From an uncultured Candidatus Melainabacteria bacterium (lineage in GTDB: Bacteria; Cyanobacteriota; Vampirovibrionia; Gastranaerophilales; Gastranaerophilaceae), in contig CAKUZI010000003.1 of assembly GCA_934717855.1 (NCBI GenBank), positions 1 to 64,000 of the forward strand: 64,000 nucleotides of DNA. Direction: 5' to 3'. The notes below the pieces were generated by a model, which was not told the origin of the DNA, did not search any database, and saw only the letters and a list, made by a program, of their open reading frames with translations. Positions 24,031 through 33,180 of this stretch are shown piece after piece. Within the stretch, counting starts at the first letter, position 1, and the number at the start of each line of letters is the position of its first letter. Made by a program: the position numbers and the translations under genes.

Positions 24031-25128
24031 ATGGCTATAAGACCAATTTCACCTATATCTTATGCAAATGGATATAACAAGGTAAGTTTTGAAGGTAGAA
24101 AACATAAACGTGGTGATGAAAATTATTCTAATCCAATTCGTCAAAAACTGGCAGTTCCGCTAGCTGCGACAATAATTGCAATAAACTCTCTTTCTGCAAC
24201 TTCAAAACCGCTAGATAGAATGGACATTAATGAACCGAATAAAATAGAAATGGTTGACGGAATGCAACAATCTTCAAGAGTGTTTGCTTCTAAAACATTT
24301 GCAAAAGAATATGATCCGGGATTAGGAAGTTACACGCCGAAAGTAAAATTGATTAATACAAAAGGCGGTTCAGGGTTTGACAAAATCGAGTATTCATTAG
24401 TAATGCATGACAGAAACAATTATGATAGCAAATTAGGTGAAGTAGTTGGTGTAAACAGTTCAAAATTTACGATTATTGGCGATGATGGCGTTAGAGGTCA
24501 TGCGGTATCTGTAAAAGCATTAAAAATGGCAGAGGGTTTGTCAAAAGAACTTTATGTAGGTGCCGAAGAACTTAGATATATTGAAAATGCAATAAAATCT
24601 TCTGATAACCACGGAAAAGCCAAAATATATAATTACAATAGCGGAGTTCGTATGACATACAGAGAACTTCAAAATGTTCCAAACGGGGATATTCTGAAAG
24701 ATGCAAAACCGGCAGTGTCTTCTTTTGGTAAAAAATGTGGAGAAGGACGACTTGATGGTGACAATGGCGCTTATATGTTAAGAGTTTATTCTCCTGATGG
24801 AAGTGACGAAAATATTGATGATATTACAATCCAGAGAAACGGATATCCAGAACTCCAAGTAAGAGGAATCTATGTGGAAAATGCCGTATTTAACAAGGAT
24901 TGTGAAAATGAGCAAAAATTGTCATATGGAAAAATTGCATTAATGGGCGATGATAAAAATGGAAAACGTCAATTATTCTTTATTCAAGATGATATGCTAA
25001 CTGCAAAATTGATTAGGTTTATTGAACAAAATAAATTAGAAAAAAATCTTAATGGAATAATTGAAATTCAAAACAACAATGCAAACTATCTTGTAGAAGA
25101 AGAAGTACTAATGCCAATTATTGAATAA
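24031..25128 (+). CDS. Hypothetical protein with N-terminal F-x-G motif
   Basis: This 365-residue protein is unknown to me. Its N-terminus (ISPISYANGYNKVSFEGRKHK) carries the Ile/Asn...Phe-x-Gly-Arg motif seen also on the proteins at 33872 and 11348. A short hydrophobic segment (LAVPLAATIIAINSL) follows at about residues 46-60. The rest is soluble, with a Gly/Asp-rich region (SPDGSDENIDDITIQRNGY) and no known catalytic motif. The short hydrophobic stretch could be an internal signal or a membrane contact. A GTAGGAG ribosome site precedes the ATG, and a good promoter and a terminator make it a single-gene unit. Confidence 0.6.
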   Translation: MAIRPISPISYANGYNKVSFEGRKHKRGDENYSNPIRQKLAVPLAATIIAINSLSATSKPLDRMDINEPNKIEMVDGMQQSSRVFASKTFAKEYDPGLGSYTPKVKLINTKGGSGFDKIEYSLVMHDRNNYDSKLGEVVGVNSSKFTIIGDDGVRGHAVSVKALKMAEGLSKELYVGAEELRYIENAIKSSDNHGKAKIYNYNSGVRMTYRELQNVPNGDILKDAKPAVSSFGKKCGEGRLDGDNGAYMLRVYSPDGSDENIDDITIQRNGYPELQVRGIYVENAVFNKDCENEQKLSYGKIALMGDDKNGKRQLFFIQDDMLTAKLIRFIEQNKLEKNLNGIIEIQNNNANYLVEEEVLMPIIE

Positions 25129-25151
25129 TTGTAACAAATTGTAAATATTTG

Positions 25152-25187
25152 AAAACATGCTGAAATTGTGCGTTTTGGCATGTTTTT
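25152..25187 (+). terminator. Terminator of the 24031 gene
   Basis: AAAACATGC (25152-25160) pairs with GCATGTTTT and is followed by T. An in-frame ATG of the next ORF (25157) lies inside this stem, which argues against that start. Confidence 0.75.
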
Positions 25188-25219
25188 ACATGAGTAGTGT
25201 TAGAACAGAGAGCTATAAA

Positions 25220-28120
25220 ATGAATTTGAATATTGATAATTCAAACCTAAAAATATCACAAAATAACAATTTAACTGCTAAGTCAGTTAATTTGTCAAGC
25301 TCTAAGTCTGCTATTGTTCCAATGACAGACGCTGAAAAAACTGCATCGTTAAAAAAATTAGGAATTACTTTAGATCAATATAACGCTATTAAGGCACAAC
25401 ATCCAGATTTTGACACCCTACCATTTGTTAAACAATTGGAGATTGTAAAAACTACGATTGCTCAAAATCAAGAACTACAATCAAGTGAAGTAAAAGAAGA
25501 AGAAACGACTTCTGAACCTGCTGGCACCAAAAAAACTTCTGATGTTAAAACAGAATATAACAAAAAAGATGTAAAAGGCAAAATTGACGACTGCTATTCT
25601 GAATTAGCTAAAAACATATATATTTATGGTGCAAATTTCCAAGGAAAAACAGTTAAAGCTCACTTGAAATTGGAACAAGGAGAAGAGTGGGATAAAATAG
25701 ATGATGGTAGAAAAGATCAACTTGTAGCTTCTGCTGAAAAAGAGTGGAATGCTTTATCTGATGAAGAAAAACAAATTGCGATTGATAAAATAAAGACTTT
25801 TGTTAATACTGACAAGCAATTAAAAGAAGTAAAAAACAATCTAGTTTCAAAAATTGATGACAAAAGTAAAGAAGCTTTTGTAGTTGATAAAATAGCACTT
25901 GACATTAAATCAGCAAATTATGCAAATATTTCTTATCCGGATTTTCTAAAAAAAGATGAATTAGAAAGATTAGACATTATAGAACAATGTTTACGAACAG
26001 AAGATCCTGAAAGCTTAACTTCTACAGAGAAATTCTTTTCAAACAGAATTAACTTATTAAATAGAGGAACTGCTATTAAGTTAGCAGAATACGCAAAAGA
26101 AAGTGATTTAAAAAAACAAAAAGAAGATCCAACTTATAAACCGGATGAAAGTAAATGGAATTCAAATAATTACCAATTAGATATTAAGAATACTGCCCGT
26201 CATATGAAATATCGCAATTTCTTGCAAGATGAAGCTATATATGCTGCCTTGCAAGAAAAAGTAAAATCAAACACAAATCTTACTGACGATGAAAAAAAAT
26301 CCTATGCATATTATCAAAGACCTAAATTGCAAGCATATATATTAAATGCAAAAGCTAAAAATCTTGAAAATATGCAAATTCAATACAATTCTTTGAAAGA
26401 AAAAGTTCAAAATGGAGAAACTCTTTCAGAAGAAGAGCAAATTGCGTACAATGAAATACCAAAAACACTAAAAAATGATAAAGATAATGGTGAAAACAGT
26501 TTATTAAAACGAGCAAAAAATCTTCCAAAACCCGAAAATGCCTATGATAAAAATGTAGTAAAAGATTTGGAAGCAGCTAAAGTCACAAGTAGAAATTTGA
26601 ATTTAGGCTCGGATACGGAATCAGTGTCTATTATTAATTCAATAGAAGCTAATACAAAGGGCATGTCTAATAGCGAAAAATTGAAGTATATTAAAACAGT
26701 TTTGAAATATAATTTTTCAGCCTCTTCAATTGGTATTGTAAGAGCTTATGTAGAAGAATACCCAGAATTATTGGAAGATGTAAACGGTGCTGGAGCAATG
26801 TCTTCATATATTGACGAATTAAAAGATAAAGATGCCTCTACATTATGTTCAACATTAACTAATGCTGGAAAATCAAAAAATCCAGAAATTAGAAAAAATG
26901 CAATATGCGCGGCAAATATTACAGCTCAAGTTTTATCAAGTGAAGAAAATCGTGGAAAATCAGAGCTAGATAATAAAAGATTGATGTCAACATCAACTAT
27001 TGTAGAAGTTGGAACAACAGAGGATATTAATACTTATGGTATAAATGTTGCTGCATCAGTTACAGACGCTAAAAAATCAGAAGTTGCAATTTCAACTATA
27101 TATAACAGTGACAAAGCTAATGATGATACATATATCGAAGGAGTTAAGGCTGCTAATAGATCTGCTTCAGGCGCTTTTTGGGTTGTTTCTGCCGGACAAA
27201 GAAGTGCTAAAGCAACTGCTTATACTGCTGAAAATAATATTATTGCCGGTTTAAATAAAAAAGAACAAACTGCAGCATATGTTGGAACTCATAAAAACAT
27301 CAATAAACATTTTGAAGGCAAAGATGCAATCAAGTATTCAAATGCTTTGTCTGATCAAATTCAATATTGTGACAATAATAACCAACTTGCAATGCATAAT
27401 GAAATGATGACTTCTAAATATTCTGAAGTTCAACAACACGTTGCAGGCAATATTAAAAATTATGATCCGACTGTTCAAGCAGATGCACTAAGTACTGTTT
27501 ATCGTTCAGGCAACGAAAAAGCGATTGCGACTGCTGTTAACGATGTTCTTCCGGCAATCAAATCCCCAGATGCGCAACAAATTGCTTTGAAACAAGCTGT
27601 AATGGAGCTTGCCGGTATTGCTGATGATTCTGAAATTCAAGCAAAATTTGCTAATGGAACTTTATCAAAAGCAGAAATTGCACAGTTATCTTCTTCAGAA
27701 CGTCGTGAATATTATGTAAGATTGTTTGATAATGCTACTCCTGCTGAAAAAATTAAATATTTAAAAAGTATTCCAAATGGCAGAAGCAGACAAACTGTTT
27801 ACAATTTAATCGGAACTTATTACAAAAACACTTTTAAATCTTTAATTGAAAGCGATGTTTCAACAGCAGAAGCAATGTTCAATATGGGATTGAAAGCTGA
27901 TCTTCAAAATATGATTTGTGAAACTATTATGTTTAAAGCTGAAACTAATCCAAGTTTTAAATTCCTAAGAGACAGATTAAACTTAAACAATACTAAAGAT
28001 TTTGCAAGTGTTGAAACTGAACCGGTTACAGCTAAAACAATTAGTAATTTCTCAGTTCCAACAGGATTTGATACAAAAGAAATTTTCAAAAAAGATAAAC
28101 AAGGACGTATTCTCGCATAA
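25220..28120 (+). CDS. Large hypothetical protein, 966 aa
   Basis: I do not recognise this protein. It is soluble, very rich in Lys, Glu, Asn and Ala, and predicted almost wholly helical with coiled-coil stretches (for example around residues 60-420). Its C-terminal half contains alternating Ala-rich helices that resemble HEAT-like repeat solenoids. There is no signal peptide. The frame opens at 25157, but that ATG is inside the preceding gene's terminator, so the ATG at 25220 (MNLNIDNSN) is preferred; its ribosome site (AGAG) is weak. A strong terminator follows. Its size and composition suggest a structural or scaffold role, but nothing in the sequence proves it. Confidence 0.6.
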   Translation: MNLNIDNSNLKISQNNNLTAKSVNLSSSKSAIVPMTDAEKTASLKKLGITLDQYNAIKAQHPDFDTLPFVKQLEIVKTTIAQNQELQSSEVKEEETTSEPAGTKKTSDVKTEYNKKDVKGKIDDCYSELAKNIYIYGANFQGKTVKAHLKLEQGEEWDKIDDGRKDQLVASAEKEWNALSDEEKQIAIDKIKTFVNTDKQLKEVKNNLVSKIDDKSKEAFVVDKIALDIKSANYANISYPDFLKKDELERLDIIEQCLRTEDPESLTSTEKFFSNRINLLNRGTAIKLAEYAKESDLKKQKEDPTYKPDESKWNSNNYQLDIKNTARHMKYRNFLQDEAIYAALQEKVKSNTNLTDDEKKSYAYYQRPKLQAYILNAKAKNLENMQIQYNSLKEKVQNGETLSEEEQIAYNEIPKTLKNDKDNGENSLLKRAKNLPKPENAYDKNVVKDLEAAKVTSRNLNLGSDTESVSIINSIEANTKGMSNSEKLKYIKTVLKYNFSASSIGIVRAYVEEYPELLEDVNGAGAMSSYIDELKDKDASTLCSTLTNAGKSKNPEIRKNAICAANITAQVLSSEENRGKSELDNKRLMSTSTIVEVGTTEDINTYGINVAASVTDAKKSEVAISTIYNSDKANDDTYIEGVKAANRSASGAFWVVSAGQRSAKATAYTAENNIIAGLNKKEQTAAYVGTHKNINKHFEGKDAIKYSNALSDQIQYCDNNNQLAMHNEMMTSKYSEVQQHVAGNIKNYDPTVQADALSTVYRSGNEKAIATAVNDVLPAIKSPDAQQIALKQAVMELAGIADDSEIQAKFANGTLSKAEIAQLSSSERREYYVRLFDNATPAEKIKYLKSIPNGRSRQTVYNLIGTYYKNTFKSLIESDVSTAEAMFNMGLKADLQNMICETIMFKAETNPSFKFLRDRLNLNNTKDFASVETEPVTAKTISNFSVPTGFDTKEIFKKDKQGRILA

Positions 28121-28149
28121 ATCAGGTAAGAATTTGTAGGAAAAAACAG

Positions 28150-28179
28150 CCTGTATCTGACAAAAGGATACAGGTTTTT
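28150..28179 (+). terminator. Terminator of the 966-aa protein gene
   Basis: A perfect 8-bp stem CCTGTATC / GATACAGG is followed by five T residues. Confidence 0.85.
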
Positions 28180-28194
28180 GAATTGAATAATGTG

Positions 28195-28203
28195 TGATAA
28201 AAT
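28195..28203 (+). promoter_or_regulatory. Extended -10 promoter of pabA/trpG (predicted leaderless)
   Basis: TGATAAAAT ends exactly 6 nt before the ATG at 28210, and no ribosome site is present. Confidence 0.6.
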
Positions 28204-28209
28204 GAAATT

Positions 28210-28767
28210 ATGATTTTGATAGATAATTATGATTCATTTACGTATAATATTGTGCAATATTTACAAGAACTTGGGGCTGAACCGAAAGTTTTTGAGAATA
28301 ACAAAATTACAATTGATGAGTTAAAAAAAATGAATTTTGAAAGCATAATTATTTCTCCTGGAGCAGGGAATCCTGACACTGCAGGCATTTCTATGGATGT
28401 TATCAAGGATTTTTACAAAACAAAAAAAATTTTAGGAATTTGTCTTGGACATCAATGTATTGCTCAATTTTTTGGAGGTAAAGTTGAAAAATCACCAAAC
28501 CCAACGCATGGAAAAACTTCTAAAATTAAAATATGTGAAAATTCAAAATTGTTTCAAAATTTGCCACAAGAATTTGAGGTTGCTAGATACCATTCATTAG
28601 AAGTTTCAACTTTGCCAAAAGAGCTTAAAATTACAGCTAAAGCAAAAGACGAAACGATTATGGCAATTGAACACAAGACTCTTCCGATTTATGGCGTTCA
28701 ATTTCATCCGGAGGCAATTTTGACAGAATTCGGGCATGAGTTGCTCGATAACTTTATCAAATTATAA
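28210..28767 (+). CDS. Anthranilate/aminodeoxychorismate synthase glutamine amidotransferase subunit
   Basis: This 185-residue class I glutamine amidotransferase supplies ammonia to a chorismate-using partner (TrpE for tryptophan, PabB for folate). The N-terminal ILIDNYDSFTYNIVQYL, the nucleophile elbow GICLGHQC and the His-Glu pair in FHPEAILTEFG are all present. TrpG and PabA cannot be told apart by sequence alone, and some bacteria use one protein for both. No trpE or pabB adjoins it, which slightly favours PabA or a shared subunit. It is predicted to be translated from a leaderless mRNA. Its end overlaps the convergent pgeF gene by 6 nt. Confidence 0.93.
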   Translation: MILIDNYDSFTYNIVQYLQELGAEPKVFENNKITIDELKKMNFESIIISPGAGNPDTAGISMDVIKDFYKTKKILGICLGHQCIAQFFGGKVEKSPNPTHGKTSKIKICENSKLFQNLPQEFEVARYHSLEVSTLPKELKITAKAKDETIMAIEHKTLPIYGVQFHPEAILTEFGHELLDNFIKL

Positions 28768-29502
28768 TTTTATAACTGCGCTGTGACGGTTAGTTGTAGC
28801 GTTTTCGTTTCTGTAAGAGAAGAATAAATCATTGTTGCAAACCGTGCAATATGGGCATACGTCAATATTTTCAGGTTTAACTCCAGCTTCAACAAGTTGT
28901 TGTTTGTTTATTCCTTTTAAGTTTATGTAAATATTTCCTTGTCTGATTTCGGATAAACCATCAAAATTTTTGACAGTTTCTTTCATTTTTTGTAGAACTT
29001 CTTCACCTACATTGTAACAACAAAAAGAGATTGCAGGTCCGATTGCGCATTTTAAAGTTTCTGGATTTGAACCAAATTCATTGACCATTTTTTCAACTGT
29101 TTTAGATGCGATGTTTCCGGCAGTTCCGCGCCATCCGGCATGTGAAACAGCTCCAATCCGTTTGATTGGATCGTAAATTATTACAGGTGTACAATCTGCG
29201 AAGTTTAAATATATCGCCTGTTCTTTATTTGTTAAAATTAAACCGTCTGTATCAGGATAAGAAATTTTCCCGACTTGTGCAACTTCGATATGCGAAGTAT
29301 GAGTTTGTGACGGATGAATAAGATTTTTTTCTTCGATTTTCAAAAACTTACAAATATCTTTTTTGTTATGTTCTGCAAGCGTTTCAAATTCTGTTTCTTT
29401 AGTCTTTATAACAGTTTCTCTTGTCGTAAAAAAGTGGTTCAGGTTGCTTAATACTGAACTTTTTAATATTTTTTTTCCATTAATCTCTTCAAAATAAAAC
29501 AT
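28762..29502 (-). CDS. pgeF: Peptidoglycan editing factor / purine nucleoside phosphorylase family (PgeF, YfiH)
   Basis: The 246-residue protein belongs to the former 'multicopper polyphenol oxidase' or laccase-domain family. Members have purine nucleoside phosphorylase and adenosine deaminase activity, and in E. coli one edits peptidoglycan precursors. Conserved zinc-site motifs are VSHAGWRGT near residue 117, CAIGPAISFCCYNVG near residue 156, and the C-terminal CPYCTVCNNDLFFSYRNE...NRHSAVI. There is no ribosome site; a -10 box sits 6 nt before the ATG, so the mRNA should be leaderless. Confidence 0.92.
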   Translation of the reverse strand: MFYFEEINGKKILKSSVLSNLNHFFTTRETVIKTKETEFETLAEHNKKDICKFLKIEEKNLIHPSQTHTSHIEVAQVGKISYPDTDGLILTNKEQAIYLNFADCTPVIIYDPIKRIGAVSHAGWRGTAGNIASKTVEKMVNEFGSNPETLKCAIGPAISFCCYNVGEEVLQKMKETVKNFDGLSEIRQGNIYINLKGINKQQLVEAGVKPENIDVCPYCTVCNNDLFFSYRNENATTNRHSAVIKL

Positions 29503-29508
29503 ACAAGT

Positions 29509-29517
29509 ATAATAACA
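29509..29517 (-). promoter_or_regulatory. Extended -10 promoter of pgeF (predicted leaderless)
   Basis: The minus strand reads TGTTATTAT; its hexamer ends exactly 6 nt before the ATG at 29502. Confidence 0.6.
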
Positions 29518-29601
29518 CGAAAAAATTTTTAATCTGTCAATGTGATAATTGCATATTGGCTTACTGCATGTTAGAATTATGCCTACAAAGGAGAGTTTTA
29601 T

Positions 29602-30240
29602 ATGAAAAATTTATTGAAAAAATGTTTTGTAGAGATACTTGGAACTTACTTTTTTGTATTAGTTATAGGTTGTTCATTATATCCTAATGGTAATGGAGGG
29701 TTTCCACCATTAGCAATTGGTTTTGCTTTAATGCTTCTTGTTTATATGGGCGGAGCTGTTTCTGGCGGGCATTATAATCCTGCAGTTTCTCTTTCGGCTT
29801 GTATTAGAGGTGCTTTGAGCTGGAGGGATTTTATCCCATATATAATTTCTCAATTTATTGGTGGTGTAATAGGTGCATTAACCGTAAGCTATATCGTTGC
29901 AATTCCGCCATATTCTAATGAAACGGCATTTAGCATTTGGCCAATGGCAATTTGCGAATTTTTGTTTACGTTTTTGCTATGTTATGTTGTATTGCAGGTT
30001 ACAACATCTGAAAAAACAAAAGGTAATTCATACTTTGGCTTTGCAATTGGGGCTGTAGTGCTTGTTGGACTTTTGTCTGCAGTCGGAACGTGTTATTGTG
30101 CATTTAACCCTGTTGTGGCTACGGGGTTGCTTATGATTGGCTTAGCACAACCAAAATTAATATTAATAACAATTTTAACAAATTTTCTAGCCGGTGCAGT
30201 TGCTGGTGGAGTATACAAGCTTACAAGTATTGATGAATAG
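29602..30240 (+). CDS. Aquaporin (MIP family channel)
   Basis: MIP channels conduct water or small neutral solutes across the inner membrane. The 212-residue protein has six hydrophobic helices and the first pore motif in SGGHYNPAVSLSACIRG. The second pore motif is NPV (CAFNPVVATGLL) rather than NPA, a change that also occurs in some natural family members. The residue around the selectivity filter cannot be read reliably without alignment, so water versus glycerol specificity is open. An AAAGGAG ribosome site precedes the ATG, and a strong terminator follows the stop. Confidence 0.9.
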   Translation: MKNLLKKCFVEILGTYFFVLVIGCSLYPNGNGGFPPLAIGFALMLLVYMGGAVSGGHYNPAVSLSACIRGALSWRDFIPYIISQFIGGVIGALTVSYIVAIPPYSNETAFSIWPMAICEFLFTFLLCYVVLQVTTSEKTKGNSYFGFAIGAVVLVGLLSAVGTCYCAFNPVVATGLLMIGLAQPKLILITILTNFLAGAVAGGVYKLTSIDE

Positions 30241-30268
30241 AAAAACGGGGGCTTGCCCCCGTTTTTTT
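30241..30268 (+). terminator. Terminator of the aquaporin gene
   Basis: AAAAACGGGGG and CCCCCGTTTTT enclose a CTTG loop with a long T-run, immediately after the stop. Confidence 0.95.
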
Positions 30269-30269
30269 A

Positions 30270-30278
30270 TGCTATTAT
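30270..30278 (+). promoter_or_regulatory. Extended -10 promoter of the secreted hydrolase gene (predicted leaderless)
   Basis: TGCTATTAT directly follows the aquaporin terminator and ends 6 nt before the ATG at 30285. Confidence 0.6.
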
Positions 30279-30284
30279 ATAGGC

Positions 30285-31481
30285 ATGAAAAAGATTTTAG
30301 GAATTATTTTAGGGTTAATTATTTTACAAAATATTTGTTTTGCACAAGAAAATGTAAGTTTCGTATACATTAACGGCTCAAACAATAATGATGTAAAAAT
30401 GCGCAATTGGTACATAAACGGGGTTAATAAACTTCATCCGGTTATGAAAAAAAAGTTTGAAAAAAACAAAGAAATTAAAAAAGTTTTTTTAGACAAACCA
30501 CAATATAAAATCAATCAAGAACCTGTAATTTTCTTTTGGGGAGACAAGAGTAAACGTGATTTGGAATTTGTACAGGAACAACTTGATATAACAAAAGCTT
30601 TAAGTCCGACAATTGCTTATAAAGTTCGTTCTATGCTGACAGCGTATCTTCATGACGCTATATGGGTTCAAAAATCGCATAATATGCTTCCAATTTTGGA
30701 TGATTTGAATGAAACTGTTAAACAAGAAGCTGAAAAAGGCAACAAAGTTGTATTATACGGCTATTCTGCGGGAACATTTATTACGTATGAATATATGTTT
30801 AACAAACTCCCATACATAAATCCTGATAATCTTTTTAATACTATTAAGGTAAGTGAAGAGGTCAGAGATTTTGTAAAAACTCATCCTGTTGAAAACACTT
30901 GTATTTCAGCTCTTTCAAAGGCAAATATTGGAGTTGTTTCTGATAGTGGTCATTTAGTTTTGAAAAATTTTGATGATAATACTATAGAGCAAAACTACTT
31001 AAATCTTCAACAAGCTACAAAGACGGCTTGTGCACCTGCTGAAGCGTTAAAAGGTGTTGTTAATTTTGCAAGTCCTTTAGTATTATTCTATTCAGACTTA
31101 GCCGATCCTAACTATGAATTGACCTATTACAACAAGTTAATGCTTAAATATGTCATCGAGAATGGTTTGTTTTTTATAACAGTAAACTATCGTGAAGATC
31201 CGCTTGGTTTTCCGAGCACAAAAAATTTGACAATTGCAGAGATGGAAAAACTTGCCAATATAAAAATTGAAAATCCTACAGGTTTTGTTTACGATAATTC
31301 AAGTGTCTGGTCAAAACGTTCTGTTTTGTTTGCACACACTTCTTACTGGAGCGGAAAACGAACTTTTTCAAATGCAGTTGTAAAAGCATTTTCAAATGGT
31401 TACAGATTACAGTACGACAAAAAATTTCAACAAAAAGTTTTGAACAACAATAAGAAAAAGATTAAGTTTGAGATGATATAA
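30285..31481 (+). CDS. Secreted alpha/beta-hydrolase-like protein
   Basis: The 398-residue product starts with a signal peptide (KKILGIILGLIILQNICFAQ), so it should act outside the cytoplasm. The GYSAGT sequence near residue 160, after a beta-strand (KVVLYGYSAGTFITYEY), matches the GxSxG nucleophile elbow of lipases and esterases. Candidate Asp and His (for instance FAHTSYW near residue 350) are present but unproven. I do not recognise a closer family. It lies between the aquaporin terminator and a repeat element and is predicted to be leaderless, an unusual combination for an exported protein. Confidence 0.62.
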   Translation: MKKILGIILGLIILQNICFAQENVSFVYINGSNNNDVKMRNWYINGVNKLHPVMKKKFEKNKEIKKVFLDKPQYKINQEPVIFFWGDKSKRDLEFVQEQLDITKALSPTIAYKVRSMLTAYLHDAIWVQKSHNMLPILDDLNETVKQEAEKGNKVVLYGYSAGTFITYEYMFNKLPYINPDNLFNTIKVSEEVRDFVKTHPVENTCISALSKANIGVVSDSGHLVLKNFDDNTIEQNYLNLQQATKTACAPAEALKGVVNFASPLVLFYSDLADPNYELTYYNKLMLKYVIENGLFFITVNYREDPLGFPSTKNLTIAEMEKLANIKIENPTGFVYDNSSVWSKRSVLFAHTSYWSGKRTFSNAVVKAFSNGYRLQYDKKFQQKVLNNNKKKIKFEMI

Positions 31482-31582
31482 ATAGTGAATAGTGAGTAGT
31501 GAGCAGTGAATAGACCATTACAAAATATTATCGAACGAAGTGAGCGAAAAGAACAACTCACCATTCACTATTCACTACTCAT
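31482..31582. repeat. Inverted-repeat element built of AGTGAATAGTGA units
   Basis: The left arm (31482-31513) repeats GTGAATAGTGAGTAGTGAG. The right arm (31556-31582) is its imperfect reverse complement, ending CACTATTCACTACTCAT. A related element of similar size lies at 50731-50843. Confidence 0.65.
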
Positions 31583-31602
31583 CTAAAATAAAGGAGACCA
31601 CA

Positions 31603-32202
31603 ATGACAATAGATACAATAGATACAAAAGATAATGTTCAATTTGATCCCGGGTTTATTCAGCACATGTCTGCTTTTGAACCAAATATTCAATATGTTTA
31701 TAATTCACTAAACAGTTGCAGAAATTTTAATCAAAAGAAAATGCAATTTAAAATGTTTTATCCTAAAATTCAGTCACTTTTGAAAAATTATTTAGGGTTT
31801 TACCTTGGTTGTATTTTATGGGCAGTTTATATAAAAAGTCTTGGCGAAAAACCGATTGCCGGAAATCTTTGCTATGGTGGAGATTTTTCTGAAACTGAAA
31901 CTCTAGAAGAAGTTGATTTTATCAAAAGTTACATTGAACAATTGAAAAAAGATGCAAAATATTATTTAGGACAAAATTTTTCGATAGACGAAGAAAGTAT
32001 TAAGGTACTTGATGCATACAGAGAATTTTTAAAACTAAACGAGGGTTTTGTAAAAGTTCAAACAACTGCAGATGTCAAACTTCCGGCAAGCCTAAAATCA
32101 GTTGATGAAGCTGATTTGAAAGAAATTCTTGTTGGAATTGAACAAGTTATCGAAAACGGCAAATTACATGAACTTTTTGCATTATCAGAAAAGGTATTGT
32201 AA
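31603..32202 (+). CDS. Hypothetical protein, 199 aa
   Basis: I do not recognise this protein. It is mainly helical, acidic in the second half and soluble apart from one mildly hydrophobic helix (YLGFYLGCILWAVYI) in its first half. The frame extends to 31540, but the first codons lie in the repeat element. The ATG at 31603 has a clear AAAGGAG site 7 nt upstream and is chosen. Its stop overlaps the nagZ start (TAATG), so the two are translationally coupled and may share a role in wall turnover. Confidence 0.6.
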   Translation: MTIDTIDTKDNVQFDPGFIQHMSAFEPNIQYVYNSLNSCRNFNQKKMQFKMFYPKIQSLLKNYLGFYLGCILWAVYIKSLGEKPIAGNLCYGGDFSETETLEEVDFIKSYIEQLKKDAKYYLGQNFSIDEESIKVLDAYREFLKLNEGFVKVQTTADVKLPASLKSVDEADLKEILVGIEQVIENGKLHELFALSEKVL

Positions 32203-33173
32203 TGGTTGATTTGAAAACAAAATTATATCAAATGTTTATCCTCGGAACAGATGGAGACGGCTATAAAGAGGCACTAGGTAAAGGACTTGGTGGAATAATA
32301 TTTTTCACAAAAGATATTCAAACTTCTCAACAATTCAAAAATTTGATTAATGATATAAAATCGCAATCAAAAATAGCTCCGTTTTTGTCGATTGATCAAG
32401 AGGGCGGTAGAGTTGAAAGAACTGAAAATATTCACAACGGCAAAAAGTATTTGTCTGCAAAATTTGCGTTTGAAAAAGGTGAAGATTTTTTAAAATCTCA
32501 AACTCAAGAAATCGCACATGAGTTAACAAGTTATGGAATAAATCTAAATTTTGCGCCATGTATTGACGTAAACACAAATCCAAACAACCCTATTATTGGA
32601 GAAAGAGCCTTTTCAAACAATGTTGAAGATGTTATAAAGAGTGAAAAAATTGTTTCTCAAACATATCGCGAAAATGGAATTATTCCTTGTGCAAAACATT
32701 TTCCGGGACACGGAGATGCAAATGCAGACAGCCATTTGACGTTGCCTGAGATTGATTTGCCACTTGCAGAAATGGCAAAAACTCACATCAAACCGTTTGC
32801 AATTTGTGCTAATAATATTGAAATGATTATGGTGGCACATCTTCATTGTACTTGTTTTGAAAAAGAGATTATTCCAACATCACTGAGTAAAAACGCAATT
32901 TCTTACTTAAGAGATAAATTAGGGTTTGACGGAATTACAATTTCTGATGATATGATAATGAAAGGAGTTGCAAAATTTGGAGATATTGAAGCCTGTGAAA
33001 TGGGCATTAGAGCAGGTTTGAATATGTTTATTTATAGAAATTCAACCCCTGAAACAATAAATATAATCGAAACAATTGCACAAAAAGCTGAAAGCGATGC
33101 TGAATTAAGACAAAACATCGAAAAATCTTTTGAAAAAATTACCCACTTGAAATGTGTAAAAAATATGTTATAA
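32202..33173 (+). CDS. nagZ: Beta-N-acetylhexosaminidase, glycoside hydrolase family 3 (NagZ-like)
   Basis: NagZ-type enzymes remove N-acetylglucosamine from cell-wall muropeptides during recycling. The 323-residue single-domain protein has the family core SIDQEGGRVER, then CAKHFPGHGDANADSHLTLP with the catalytic His-Asp loop, and the nucleophile Asp in TISDDMIMKG. No signal peptide is present, which fits a cytoplasmic recycling enzyme. It is coupled to the upstream 199-residue protein. Its last codons overlap the promoter of a plus-strand small RNA. Confidence 0.92.
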   Translation: MVDLKTKLYQMFILGTDGDGYKEALGKGLGGIIFFTKDIQTSQQFKNLINDIKSQSKIAPFLSIDQEGGRVERTENIHNGKKYLSAKFAFEKGEDFLKSQTQEIAHELTSYGINLNFAPCIDVNTNPNNPIIGERAFSNNVEDVIKSEKIVSQTYRENGIIPCAKHFPGHGDANADSHLTLPEIDLPLAEMAKTHIKPFAICANNIEMIMVAHLHCTCFEKEIIPTSLSKNAISYLRDKLGFDGITISDDMIMKGVAKFGDIEACEMGIRAGLNMFIYRNSTPETINIIETIAQKAESDAELRQNIEKSFEKITHLKCVKNML

Positions 33174-33174
33174 T
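33147..33174 (+). promoter_or_regulatory. Strong promoter of the plus-strand small RNA
   Basis: TTGAAA (33147-33152), a 16-nt spacer and an extended perfect -10 (TGTTATAAT, ending 33174) overlap the 3' end of nagZ. The expected transcription start is near 33181. Confidence 0.75.
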
Positions 33175-33180
33175 GGGAAT

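Noticed and set aside
25157..25219. Upstream start for the 966-residue protein
   Set aside because: The ATG lies within the terminator stem of the preceding gene; 25220 is more plausible.
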